Source of the DNA: an uncultured Marivita sp.
Lineage (GTDB): Bacteria; Pseudomonadota; Alphaproteobacteria; Rhodobacterales; Rhodobacteraceae
DNA length: 43,621 bases
Assembly: GCF_947488135.1 (NCBI RefSeq)
Contig: NZ_CANKYW010000013.1
Location: 1 to 43,621 of the forward strand
Direction of reading: 5' to 3'
Part shown: piece after piece, positions 14,769 to 22,925 of the stretch
Layout: each line of letters begins with the position of its first letter
Position numbering within the stretch: the first letter of the stretch is position 1
Notes under the pieces: generated by a model
The model's database searches: none
What the model saw: only the letters and a program-made list of their open reading frames with translations
What the model was told of the DNA's origin: nothing
Made by a program: the position numbers and the translations under genes

Positions 14769-15874
14769 GTCATTGTTCCTTCTGCCGTCTGGAAGAAGAA
14801 CCGGATCATCTCGGCGCTGGCATCGGGGCCTGCGGGATCGGCGTAGTTGCCTTCACTGCGTCCGCCAGACCAGGCGTGGCCCAGCCCCTCGATGCGCCAA
14901 TGCTCGGTCTGCGGCGCATCATCGCGATCAGTCGTCAGGGTCCGGCTGAAGCGGCGCCCGTTCGCCCGCCCGGTCTGGGTGGTCGAGACCGCCCCGGTCG
15001 CGCCGTGGCGTTCGGCCTGTCGAGCGATCGCATCGCTGTTCACTGGGCTGACCGTGCGGTCGGCATCGCCGTGAAAGACGATCGTGCGCAACCCGGTCTC
15101 CGCCTGGTCGACACGTTCGGACGACGGTGTTCCGGCCATGGCGGCGAAGGCGGACGGAACGTCGCTGGCCGCGCCGAAAGGCAAGCCGGAATGGGCGCCG
15201 ACCGCGGCGAAGACATCCGGGTAGGTTTCCCCGAGGATCACGGCCATGGCCGCACCCGCCGAGAGCCCCGCGACAAAGCAGCGTTCGGACGGCACGCCAT
15301 GCTCGGCCATTGCCGCGCGGGCGATCCCGGCCAGGATTTCGGGCTCTCCCCGACCGCGGCGCTGGTCGCCCTTGCTGAACCAGTTCCAGCAGGATTGGGC
15401 GTTGTCGCCCCGTGACTGCGCCGGATAAATCACGATGAAGCGGTGGGTTTCGGCCAGCGCGTTCATGCCGGTGCCGAGCGCGAAATCCTCGGGCGTCTGC
15501 GTGCAGCCGTGCAGCATCACGACGATCCCGGTGACACCCTCGCTGGCGGAAGCGGGAATGTAGGTTCGATAGTCCCGCCTGCCGGTCCGCCCCGTGAAGC
15601 TGCCTTGGCGGAACTCGGCCCCGTCCGGCACGGGAATGGCCGTTCCCGGCTTGCGGAACTGCAAGGGCGTGCTTGTCGCAATCCCGGCCTGGGCGAGCGC
15701 GTTCGATATCGTTTGTTGCAGATCGCCATGCGGCGGCGTTTTTCCCTCCCCGCCCGTCGAGATGAGCCCATGCCGGGCAAGGGTCTGCCGTACAAGATCG
15801 TTCGCGGCTCTGAGGTGATCGGCGCGCGCGCCATCATTCGCCGGGCGGGAGGCGCCCGCGTTGAGAAAGTCCAT
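14765..15874 (-). CDS. PHB depolymerase-family (LpqC-like) esterase
   Basis: A 369-residue alpha/beta hydrolase. The oxyanion-hole segment is VVMLHGCTQTPEDFALGTGMN, the nucleophile elbow is FVAGLSAGAAMAVIL (GxSxG) and WRIEGLGHAWSGG carries the catalytic His. This matches the esterase PHB depolymerase family (about 300-380 residues). I see no clear signal peptide, so it is probably cytoplasmic. Substrates could be polyhydroxyalkanoate oligomers or other short-chain esters. Upstream lies a ribbon-helix-helix regulator 19 bases away, a frequent pairing; downstream the coupled hydrolase gene is broken. Confidence 0.85.
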   Translation of the reverse strand: MDFLNAGASRPANDGARADHLRAANDLVRQTLARHGLISTGGEGKTPPHGDLQQTISNALAQAGIATSTPLQFRKPGTAIPVPDGAEFRQGSFTGRTGRRDYRTYIPASASEGVTGIVVMLHGCTQTPEDFALGTGMNALAETHRFIVIYPAQSRGDNAQSCWNWFSKGDQRRGRGEPEILAGIARAAMAEHGVPSERCFVAGLSAGAAMAVILGETYPDVFAAVGAHSGLPFGAASDVPSAFAAMAGTPSSERVDQAETGLRTIVFHGDADRTVSPVNSDAIARQAERHGATGAVSTTQTGRANGRRFSRTLTTDRDDAPQTEHWRIEGLGHAWSGGRSEGNYADPAGPDASAEMIRFFFQTAEGTMT

Positions 15875-15893
15875 GATTTTTCCTTTGGTTTTG

Positions 15894-16310
15894 TCAGCTG
15901 ATCCTGTCAGCCAGTGCCTTCTTCAGTTCCGGGCTGGCCTGAATGGCCCCCAGAACGGTGATCGTTCCTATCGTCTGTCTTGCCAGTTCGGGCGTGATGT
16001 CGGGGGCGAAGCGGGCCAGGCCGACGACCTTGACATGCAGCATCTCGCCGGCGTCGCGCAGCGCCTCGAGGTCTTCCTTGGTATAGTCGCGCAGCCCAAG
16101 TTCCATCGTGTGCCGCTCGACCGATTTGCGTACAACATCGCCCTGCGCCTCGATCTGATTGCGGATCGCGGTGCGGATGAAATCGCTCCGGTTCGAATAA
16201 AAGCCTTCCTGAACCAACAGGTCGATACGTCCTAGATCCACGAAGCCGAGGTTGATCGTGATCTTTTCGTTTTCAGGCAGCTTGTCCCGGATGGGTGTGA
16301 CATTGCTCAT
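15894..16310 (-). CDS. Ribbon-helix-helix (CopG-like) transcriptional regulator
   Basis: A 138-residue protein. Residues about 17-52 (EKITINLGFVDLGRIDLLVQEG, then FYSNRSDFIRTAIRNQI) form a CopG/MetJ-type beta-helix-helix DNA-binding unit. The C-terminal 85 residues (LRDYTKEDLEALRDAGEML...) have no recognised ligand domain. It is the first gene of the esterase operon. Three 5-base repeats spaced 11 bp apart and an 8-bp inverted repeat lie 20-60 bases upstream of its start, so it probably represses its own operon (inference). It may respond to polyhydroxybutyrate or its products, but nothing in the sequence shows this. Confidence 0.85.
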   Translation of the reverse strand: MSNVTPIRDKLPENEKITINLGFVDLGRIDLLVQEGFYSNRSDFIRTAIRNQIEAQGDVVRKSVERHTMELGLRDYTKEDLEALRDAGEMLHVKVVGLARFAPDITPELARQTIGTITVLGAIQASPELKKALADRIS

Positions 16311-16329
16311 TGCAGCCTCCGACGGTGTA

Positions 16330-16369
16330 TTAACATCTGCATGGATGGTATATGGATGTTAAAAGGATG
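16330..16369. promoter_or_regulatory. Repeat operator upstream of the ribbon-helix-helix gene
   Basis: GGATG occurs at 16343, 16354 and 16365, spaced exactly 11 bp, as direct repeats on one helix face. TTAACATC (16330-16337) and GATGTTAA (16355-16362) make a perfect 8-bp inverted repeat overlapping them. Ribbon-helix-helix repressors typically bind short tandem half-sites with 10-12 bp spacing, so this is a good candidate operator for the adjacent regulator. Confidence 0.6.
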
Positions 16370-16532
16370 TTTGCAAGGGCAACTATGGACTCTCTCGGAC
16401 TTTCTTGGTTCAGGCGGACGCCTCGTCGGATGCGAGCGCATTATTCCGCTGCTCCTGAAAGCGCCAGATTTGATCTCGTCAGGTATTTTCGGTGATGAGG
16501 AGGGCGTCCCTAACGAAGTCGCGGCTGTCTGC

Positions 16533-16757
16533 TCAACCGCCGAGCGAGCCAGCGAGTACGCCCATCGCCGCCAGAAAGAGACTGAGCTTTAGGTGGTCAA
16601 GCCCGGTCGTCGCCTCTCCCGCACCCGGCCAGCTTTCCATCAGGCTTTCGGAAAATACGGATATGATCACCAGATACAACAGGTCGCCGAAGAAGCTGAA
16701 CATGACGAGCAGCGTCAGCAACAGGCTTGACCACCAAATTCTGACAAATCTCAACAA
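16533..16757 (-). CDS. Small membrane protein, hypothetical
   Basis: A 74-residue open frame with two likely membrane helices: WWSSLLLTLLVMFSFFGDLLYLVII near the N-terminus and LKLSLFLAAMGVLAGSLGG at the end, joined by an acidic loop. Composition is protein-like and the hydrophobic pattern is not explained by a gene on the other strand. I recognise no family, and the ribosome site is weak. It lies alone between the regulator (both on the minus strand, diverging from the ABC operon). Could be a chance frame. Confidence 0.4.
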   Translation of the reverse strand: MLRFVRIWWSSLLLTLLVMFSFFGDLLYLVIISVFSESLMESWPGAGEATTGLDHLKLSLFLAAMGVLAGSLGG

Positions 16758-16865
16758 CTTTTAAGTCTTCGGGGACTCTTCCAGTCGCATCGGCGTTGGC
16801 CCCGAGTTGTAGTTATCGAACTGTCCCAATGACCATCGCGGCGACACGTTTGACACGTTGGGGAT

Positions 16866-18083
16866 ATGACACCGATGCAAACAGCATCTGCCTGCGATTC
16901 CGCCTCAGGGCAAAAAACACAGTCGGTCGGTCTGGAACTGCTCGATGTCACCTGCCGTTTCGGCGACGTCGCCGCGTTGAAAGACGTGTCCTTCACGGCA
17001 AAGCCCGCCGAATTCATGTCGATTATCGGCCCCTCGGGATGCGGAAAATCGACCTTGCTGCGCAGCATCGCCGGGCTTGAACGTATTGACGACGGGGGAA
17101 TTCACGTCGGCGGCAAGGATGTGCACGCCCTGCGCCCAAGCGAACGCGAGGTCGCCTTCGTTTTCCAGTCCTACGCGCTCTATCCACATATGACATGTCG
17201 GCAGAACATAGCTGCGCCGTTGGTAATGACAGAACTGTCCGCGCTAGGGCGCACTCCGCTGCTGCACCGTTTGTCGCCCAAGGCTCGTCACACGCGGGCA
17301 CGGATCGCATCGCGCGTTGACAAGATCGCGGATCAATTGCAGATCGGCCCCATGCTGGACCGCCGCCCCGGACAATTGTCCGGCGGGCAGCGCCAGCGCG
17401 TGGCACTTGGTCGGGCACTGATCCGCGAACCCAAGCTGTTCTTGCTGGACGAACCGCTGGCAAACCTTGATGCGGCCTTGCGAAACACCACGCGTGCCGA
17501 ACTGCACGCGCTGCAACGGCGGGTCGGAGCGACGACTTTGTTTGTCACCCACGATCAGGCCGAAGCGATGGCCATCTCGGACCGCATTGTCGTGATGTTC
17601 GACGGTCAGGTCCGGCAGATCGGCACTCCCGACGACCTGTATCGCAACCCCGCCGATATAGATGTCGCGCGTTTTTTGTCGCAACCGTGGCTGAACTGTA
17701 TCCACATGGATACCGCCGCGCATCACCTCGAAGCCGGGCCGGGACGACCGACCGCCCGTGTGCGCGGCTTGCCCTTGCGCGAACAGACAGGTGTCGTGGC
17801 CTTTCGCGCCGAACATGCCAGCGTGCATCCCGAAAGCGACCGCGCCGAACCTGCGCTTCGGGTGACAGTGGACCGGGCAGAGCACGCCGGATCAGACGCC
17901 AACCTGTTCGTCACCCTGCAAGGCAGCGACACACAGCTGGTGGTCCGTATCCCGTCATCGGACATCCCTCGCTGGCCCGGCGGTACGCCTGCCAACCTGC
18001 GAATTGATACAGAGGCCGCGTGGATTTTTCCGGTTCCCGAACAGACGGCCGATACCGACCGAGACGCGATGAAGGTGGCATAA
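16866..18083 (+). CDS. ABC importer ATPase (UgpC/MalK-like)
   Basis: A 405-residue ATPase. Walker A is GPSGCGKST, the Q-loop FVFQSYALYPHMT, the signature LSGGQRQRVALGRAL, Walker B LFLLDEPLANLDA and the H-loop THDQAEAM. A C-terminal OB/TOBE-type regulatory domain follows (about 270-395), as in MalK/UgpC. Between Q-loop and signature there is a longer segment than in MalK (about 15 extra residues, including LSALGRTPLLHRLSPKA), which I believe marks a known subfamily. It energises the two permeases directly downstream. The start is uncertain within the first 20 residues. Confidence 0.93.
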   Translation: MTPMQTASACDSASGQKTQSVGLELLDVTCRFGDVAALKDVSFTAKPAEFMSIIGPSGCGKSTLLRSIAGLERIDDGGIHVGGKDVHALRPSEREVAFVFQSYALYPHMTCRQNIAAPLVMTELSALGRTPLLHRLSPKARHTRARIASRVDKIADQLQIGPMLDRRPGQLSGGQRQRVALGRALIREPKLFLLDEPLANLDAALRNTTRAELHALQRRVGATTLFVTHDQAEAMAISDRIVVMFDGQVRQIGTPDDLYRNPADIDVARFLSQPWLNCIHMDTAAHHLEAGPGRPTARVRGLPLREQTGVVAFRAEHASVHPESDRAEPALRVTVDRAEHAGSDANLFVTLQGSDTQLVVRIPSSDIPRWPGGTPANLRIDTEAAWIFPVPEQTADTDRDAMKVA

Positions 18084-19007
18084 GTGAGCGCACCGCCCGA
18101 CGCCCCGACCGTCCTCGCGGACAGCCGCGATGTCCAACCCGAGCAACGCAGCACCGGGGGCGTGCTCGCCTTTCCCGCGATTTTTCTGTTGGTCACGCTG
18201 CTTTTCGTACCATCGAGCGGTGTTCTGATCATGTCGTTGACCGATTACCAGTTCGGCATGTCCGGGTTCGCGTATGTCGGGCTCGACAATTACCGCGCTA
18301 TGCTGAGCGATGCGCGGTTCCTTAATTCGCTGACCAACACGTTGCGTTACGTGGGCACCGTCGCGCCGATCTCGATCCTGCTTGGACTGGGCCTTGCAAT
18401 CTTGATCGAAGCGCAAGGCGCGCTGCGCGGGCTGTACCGGGCGGTGTTCTTTCTGCCTGTCACGGCAACGCTGGTTGCAATGGCGACCGCATGGGAAGTG
18501 CTGCTGCATCCCAGTTTCGGACTGGTGAACACCGCGCTGGCAGGGCTGGGTTTCGACAAGCAGCGTTTCCTGACCGATCCCGATATCGCGCTGTGGTCGC
18601 TTGCGGCAATCGGTGTCTGGAAGATGGTCGGCTACAACACCCTGCTGTTCATCGCCGGTATGAGCCAAATCCCCCATGATCTCTACGAGGCCGCTTCCAT
18701 CGACGGGGCCGAACGCGGTTGGCGACGCTTTACACTGGTCACATGGCCCCTGCTTGGCCCAGTGACGTTGTTCGTTATCACAATCACCCTGATCCGCGCG
18801 TTTTCGGAATTCGAAACGGTGGCGGTGCTGACCAATGGCGGGCCGAACGGGGCCACCGACATGATGCTGTACACCCTGTACGAAGAAGCCTTCCGCTTTT
18901 TCAACATCGGGCTGGCGGCGGCGATTTCGGTGGCGTTCCTGGGGTTCGTAGCGGCGCTGTCCATCCTCAAGGTGCGGCTGTTCGACCGCACGGCGCGCTA
19001 TGTCTAG
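18084..19007 (+). CDS. Sugar ABC transporter permease (UgpA/MalF-like)
   Basis: A 307-residue inner-membrane protein with six predicted helices and the EAA coupling loop DLYEAASIDGAERGWRRFTLVTWPLL (about residues 200-225), which contacts the ATPase. The start is GTG directly after the ATPase stop codon, with no gap. Length and helix count fit the UgpA group. It pairs with the next permease to form the channel. Substrate cannot be assigned from sequence; ugp-like systems take glycerol-3-phosphate, and close relatives take di- or oligosaccharides. Confidence 0.92.
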   Translation: MSAPPDAPTVLADSRDVQPEQRSTGGVLAFPAIFLLVTLLFVPSSGVLIMSLTDYQFGMSGFAYVGLDNYRAMLSDARFLNSLTNTLRYVGTVAPISILLGLGLAILIEAQGALRGLYRAVFFLPVTATLVAMATAWEVLLHPSFGLVNTALAGLGFDKQRFLTDPDIALWSLAAIGVWKMVGYNTLLFIAGMSQIPHDLYEAASIDGAERGWRRFTLVTWPLLGPVTLFVITITLIRAFSEFETVAVLTNGGPNGATDMMLYTLYEEAFRFFNIGLAAAISVAFLGFVAALSILKVRLFDRTARYV

Positions 19008-19812
19008 GGCGGGCGGAACCTTGATCCTGACACTGGCGGCGGCAGTGACGCTACTGCCGTTCATCTACATGATCGCGGTCAGCCTTGCGCCGACCGGCGC
19101 GCTTTGGTCCGGGTCACTGCTGCCGGCCCCATCGCTCGACGCCGCGCGCGCCAATTATGCCTACGCCCTGACCGAAGTCCCGCTGCTGCGCTACATGGCC
19201 AATGGCGCGTTCGTCTGCGCGATGATCCTTGTGCTGCAAGTGCTGGTCGCCGCCCCTGCGGGCTATGCGCTGGCCAAGCTGCCGTTTCGCGGACGCGGGT
19301 TGTTGTTCGGGGCGGTGATCCTGGCGCTGATGATCCCCATCCAGGTGCCCGCGATCCCGCTTTACGTTGCACTGGCCTACGCCGGGCTGCTGAACACCTA
19401 TACCGCGCTGATCCTGCCCGTCATCATCTCGGCCTTTGCGATCTTCCTGTTCCGTCAGTTCTTCACCTCTTACCCGGACGAGGTGCTGGATGCCGCCCGG
19501 CTTGACGGCTTTTCCGAATTGGCGATTGTCTGGCGGCTGATGCTGCCCGCCGCATGGCCCGCGGTGGCCGCTTTTGCCACGATCAGCGTCATCGCCCATT
19601 GGAACGACCTCTACTGGCCTCTGGTCGTCATCACCGACACCGACATGATGACCCCGCCCCTGGGGCTGGCGGCATTCCGATCCAACGGCGAAAGCACCGG
19701 CAACCCCGGAGCGCTGATGGCGGGCGGCGTGATGGTGACCGCCCCGCTGGTGATCGCCTTTGTCTTCTTCCAACGACACCTCATTCGCGGCCTTGGGATC
19801 GGGGCCAGCTGA
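19000..19812 (+). CDS. Sugar ABC transporter permease (UgpE/MalG-like)
   Basis: A 270-residue permease with six helices and the second EAA loop (DEVLDAARLDGFSELAIVWRLMLPAAW, about residues 157-183). The ATG at 19000 overlaps the previous gene by 8 bases, so the two are translationally coupled. The family's ending (PLVIAFVFFQRHLIRGLGIGAS, similar to the usual QKYFVRGLT-AGAVKG) is complete. It completes the membrane channel. Confidence 0.92.
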   Translation: MSRAGGTLILTLAAAVTLLPFIYMIAVSLAPTGALWSGSLLPAPSLDAARANYAYALTEVPLLRYMANGAFVCAMILVLQVLVAAPAGYALAKLPFRGRGLLFGAVILALMIPIQVPAIPLYVALAYAGLLNTYTALILPVIISAFAIFLFRQFFTSYPDEVLDAARLDGFSELAIVWRLMLPAAWPAVAAFATISVIAHWNDLYWPLVVITDTDMMTPPLGLAAFRSNGESTGNPGALMAGGVMVTAPLVIAFVFFQRHLIRGLGIGAS

Positions 19813-19862
19813 CCGCGCTCATCCTCAACCTCACAATCAAGTCCACAACAAGGAGCCGACTG

Positions 19863-21095
19863 ATGAAACACATTCCAACGCTGACGGGTATCGCGCTGCT
19901 GGCCGCCGGGCCCGCGCTGGCCGAGACGACCCTGACCGTCTATCACGCATGGCCCCATCACGCCGAATGGCAAACGCAGATCGCCGAAGAATTCATGGTT
20001 CAGAACCCCGATGTCCAGATCGAATTCCAAGCACCCTCGCCCGACTATGACGAAGGGCTTGTGTCGGTGATCCGTCAGAACATGGCGGGTGATCCTCCCG
20101 ATATCTTCATGGTAGGAAGTCACCTCCTGGGCGATCTGGTCGCGCGCGAGATGGTAGAGCCGCTTGACGATCTGATCGGCGATACCGACATGAACGCGCA
20201 AGGCTATACGGACGAAGTGCTGGCCTTCACTCAGATCGACGGCGTGCAATATGGCCTGCCCTGGACGTCCTCGACCCCGGTGATGTTTTACAATGCCGAA
20301 CTGGTGGAACAGGCAGGCGGTGATCCCGACAACATGCCGACAACGTGGGACGACACCATCGCCCTCGCCGCCGACATCGACGCGTTGGGTGAGGACATCA
20401 TGGGCATGTACTATACCCCAGGTGACGACGACTGGATGACACAGAACCTGCTCGCGTCCGCCGGGTTGGCCCCGATCTCCGAGGACGGTTCCATCGCCTT
20501 CAACACCGAAACAGGCGAACAGGCGATTGCCTTGTTCGAACGGTTCCATGACGAAGGCGGCCAGACCGCGATTTCCAACAACGATGGGCGGCAGCAGATG
20601 TATGCGGGAAAGCTGGGGCTTTACTACAACTCGACCGCGGCGGTGCGCAGTTTCGACCGTGAAATCGGTGACCGCTTTGAATGGGGCACTGCGCAAATGC
20701 CGCGTATGGTCGATGAAGGGGGCGTGGCCGCCGGTGGCATGGCTGCCGTGATTCTGACCGATGATCCCGAAAAGCGGCAGGCCGCGTGGGACTACCTGCT
20801 GTATGGCACCGGTGCCGAAGCACAGGCCTTCGTTGTTCAAAACACCGGATACATGCCCGTGAACAGCGGCGCGATTGACGAACTCAGCGCGTTTTACGAA
20901 GACCATCCGCAATTCAAGACAAGCGCAGAGCAAACGGACCGAGCTTACCCTTGGTTCGGATGGCCCGGGCAGAACGGCGCACGGATCAGCCAGATCGTGC
21001 TTGATGAAATGGCCTCGATCGCCAATGATCAGCAAAGCGCCAAAGACGCGGCGGCGGCGCTGTCTGAAAAGATCAGCGCACAGCTGCCCGACTAA
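19863..21095 (+). CDS. Extracellular solute-binding protein, family 1
   Basis: A 410-residue periplasmic protein. The N-terminus (MKHIPTLTGIALLAAGPALA) is a signal peptide with cleavage after ALA, followed by TTLTVYHAWPHHAEWQTQI, the first strand of family 1 sugar-binding proteins. Conserved blocks are YGLPWTSSTPVMFYN and GYMPVNSGAIDELS. AAGGAG lies 7 bases before the ATG; a longer upstream frame overlaps the permease gene and is rejected. It delivers substrate to the importer encoded just upstream. No catabolic enzyme follows; a strong terminator ends the operon. Confidence 0.92.
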   Translation: MKHIPTLTGIALLAAGPALAETTLTVYHAWPHHAEWQTQIAEEFMVQNPDVQIEFQAPSPDYDEGLVSVIRQNMAGDPPDIFMVGSHLLGDLVAREMVEPLDDLIGDTDMNAQGYTDEVLAFTQIDGVQYGLPWTSSTPVMFYNAELVEQAGGDPDNMPTTWDDTIALAADIDALGEDIMGMYYTPGDDDWMTQNLLASAGLAPISEDGSIAFNTETGEQAIALFERFHDEGGQTAISNNDGRQQMYAGKLGLYYNSTAAVRSFDREIGDRFEWGTAQMPRMVDEGGVAAGGMAAVILTDDPEKRQAAWDYLLYGTGAEAQAFVVQNTGYMPVNSGAIDELSAFYEDHPQFKTSAEQTDRAYPWFGWPGQNGARISQIVLDEMASIANDQQSAKDAAAALSEKISAQLPD

Positions 21096-21103
21096 AGACC
21101 ATG

Positions 21104-21132
21104 CCCCCATGCGCCCCGGCGGATGGGGTTTT
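21104..21132 (+). terminator. Rho-independent terminator of the ABC operon
   Basis: CCCCAT ... ATGGGG with an inner CGC/GCG stem forms a GC-rich hairpin followed directly by TTTT, 9 bases after the binding-protein stop codon. It has the full shape of an intrinsic terminator. Confidence 0.75.
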
Positions 21133-21343
21133 CGACGGATGACGGCGCACGCGAAGAGATGACTGGTTTCCGCCGGAGCGGCTCAGCGCCTCGGCTGGGC
21201 CGCCGGCAACTCGTCCTATCTCGCGGCGGCACGGAAACCGGATGGCAGCTCCGCGCTCTACGGTTTCGACGAAACAGATTGGCAGCTTTTGAGAGAGTCA
21301 TTTTGACGGCCTCTTCTCAGGTTGTCGCGTTGCCCTTTAATCG
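21133..21343 (+). other. Gap with possible gene-end fragment left of the ISL3 element
   Basis: Between the ABC terminator and the IS there is a plus-strand stretch ending at a TGA near 21306. It reads RLGWAAGNSSYLAAARKPD and then SALYGFDETDWQLLRESF, which looks protein-like. It has no start of its own and I cannot name the family. It may be the tail of a gene removed when the element or a neighbour moved in. Confidence 0.3.
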
Positions 21344-22742
21344 GCTCATCGTCAATTTGTGTGGCGGAACTATCCTGAAGCAGGAAACTTCGGGAGGGAT
21401 AGCCATGACTTCGAAGCACTATTGGTCGCCTGGGGGCGAAGTTTCGATTCAAAGCGTAGAGCGAAATGATTCCGGCGGGTGGATTGTATTGGGCAGTCTG
21501 ACACCAAACGGCATCTGCCCAGACTGTGGATTGCACTCACGCCGACGTCACGGCTGGCGGCGTCGGCGGCTGCAGGATTATCCCGCGCATGGAGACGAGG
21601 TAACGATTGATCTCGGGGTTTGCAGTTGGCGATGTTTGGCGCTCGCTTGCCCGCGCCGGACTTTCTCGGACCAGATCGCCTCGATTGCGCGTCCTTTTGC
21701 GCGGCGCACCTCGCGTGTCGGGGAGATTGTCAGCCATCTTGGGCATGCGGCCGGCGGGCGGCCTGCCGAGCGGCTCTTGCACCGTTTGGGCCTTGGGGTC
21801 AGCGACGACACGGTGCTCAGGCAGCTGAAGAAGTGTGTTCAAGGCACCGCCGAGCTGCCGACGGTCATCGGGATCGACGACTGGAGCTGGCGTAAGTCGC
21901 AAACCTACTGCACGATCATTGTCGATCTGGAGCGTCGCGTGGTCATCGACATTCTCGAGGATCGAGATGTCGTCACCTGCACCGATTGGCTTAAGCGACA
22001 TCCTGAGGTGGAAGTGATCAGCAGAGATCGCTGCGGTCTCTACGCCCAAGCTGCCCGGCAAGGGGCACCGCAGGCGAAGCAGGTCGCTGACCGGTTCCAT
22101 ATCGTGCAAAACCTGCGGCAGGCCATCGAGGAGCAAATGAACCTCCACGGCCGTGCGACCGGCAGGGCGCTGCTGTCCGATGCCGATAATATCACCGCCG
22201 CCGGCAGACTTCTAAAGTCCCGCCTTGCGCACAGGACGTCTCGGGAAGAGATTTTCACCACCATCCATGCGCTCCGGAATCAGGGGCTTTCCTGCAGCGA
22301 GTTCGGGCGGCACACAGGGTACCCGCGTCGCAGCATCGCGAAATGGCTGCAGTTCGAGACACCACCGGACCGCAGGCGGGCCCCTTTGAAGCCGACGTCG
22401 CCGTGGTACTTTGAAGAGTTCCTGAGTCAAAGCAGCAAGGAAGGCATTCGAAATGCAAGCACCCTGTTCCAACTGATCCAAGAGCGTGGCTACGAGGCGA
22501 GCCAGTCGCATTTGCAGCGCCTGTTGGCGGGTTGTCGCAGAGCCGAACAGCTAGCGAACGACTCCAAGGTCGAGCAAGAAAGCCTTAAGCCAGTCCGGGA
22601 CCCGGAAACTGGGCACGCGATCTCACCGGTCATCGCGGCCGCGCTGTGCATCAAGCCCCGCGGAAAGATCACCCCGCCGCGCCGGTCCAGAGTTGTTGCG
22701 GGCGAGAATGCTACCGTTCCGCCACACAAATTGAGGATGACC
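21344..22742 (+). mobile_element. ISL3-family insertion sequence
   Basis: About 1.4 kb. Left end GCTCATCGTCAATTTG followed by TGTGGCGGAAC; right end, read inward, GGTCATCCTCAATTTG followed by TGTGGCGGAAC. The two ends match at about 25 of 27 positions as inverted repeats. The flanks are TTTAATCG on the left and TTAAATCG at 22745-22752 on the right, a possible 8-base target duplication with one difference. The exact outermost bases are uncertain by a few positions. The element carries one transposase gene. Confidence 0.8.
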
Positions 22743-22748
22743 CCTTAA
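21405..22748 (+). CDS. ISL3-family transposase
   Basis: A 447-residue transposase. It begins with a Cys-containing zinc-binding region (CPDCGLHSRRRHGWRRRRLQ), then VIGIDDWSWRKSQTYCTIIVDLERR (first catalytic Asp region of the DDE domain) and VISRDRCGLYAQAARQGAP (second Asp), with a C-terminal helix-turn-helix-like stretch. A GGAGGG ribosome site precedes the ATG. It appears full length, although its last codons and TAA run through and just beyond the right inverted repeat. A longer upstream frame from 21123 is not real. Confidence 0.9.
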   Translation: MTSKHYWSPGGEVSIQSVERNDSGGWIVLGSLTPNGICPDCGLHSRRRHGWRRRRLQDYPAHGDEVTIDLGVCSWRCLALACPRRTFSDQIASIARPFARRTSRVGEIVSHLGHAAGGRPAERLLHRLGLGVSDDTVLRQLKKCVQGTAELPTVIGIDDWSWRKSQTYCTIIVDLERRVVIDILEDRDVVTCTDWLKRHPEVEVISRDRCGLYAQAARQGAPQAKQVADRFHIVQNLRQAIEEQMNLHGRATGRALLSDADNITAAGRLLKSRLAHRTSREEIFTTIHALRNQGLSCSEFGRHTGYPRRSIAKWLQFETPPDRRRAPLKPTSPWYFEEFLSQSSKEGIRNASTLFQLIQERGYEASQSHLQRLLAGCRRAEQLANDSKVEQESLKPVRDPETGHAISPVIAAALCIKPRGKITPPRRSRVVAGENATVPPHKLRMTP

Positions 22749-22768
22749 ATCGGATCATCCTCAATTTG
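22727..22768. repeat. Back-to-back ISL3 end sequences (14-bp inverted repeat)
   Basis: CAAATTGAGGATGA (22727-22740, inside the right end of the element) and TCATCCTCAATTTG (22755-22768) are perfect reverse complements, 14 bases apart. The second copy resembles an ISL3 terminal repeat but is followed by unrelated sequence, so it is a leftover end from another copy or from a deletion. Confidence 0.7.
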
Positions 22769-22925
22769 GGGAGTAAGCAAAACCTGGGGGTTATGCCCAC
22801 TCCCGATTGCCGTTTCGCTCTGAAACGATCGTATGTCTCACGTCGGACGAACTTGATGTAAACGAAGTGGTCTACATGGGTCTTCAGTCTGGCGAGCTTC
22901 TTGTCTGCGCCCGCGACATGGTGGA

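Noticed and set aside
16330-16369. CRISPR-like repeats
   Set aside because: The repeats are only 5 bases with 11-bp spacing and are better read as a repressor operator. No CRISPR array or cas gene is seen anywhere.
19611-21110. 499-codon minus-strand open frame opposite the sugar-binding protein
   Set aside because: Antisense to a well-supported binding-protein gene; His/Gly/Val-rich composition is typical of shadow frames.
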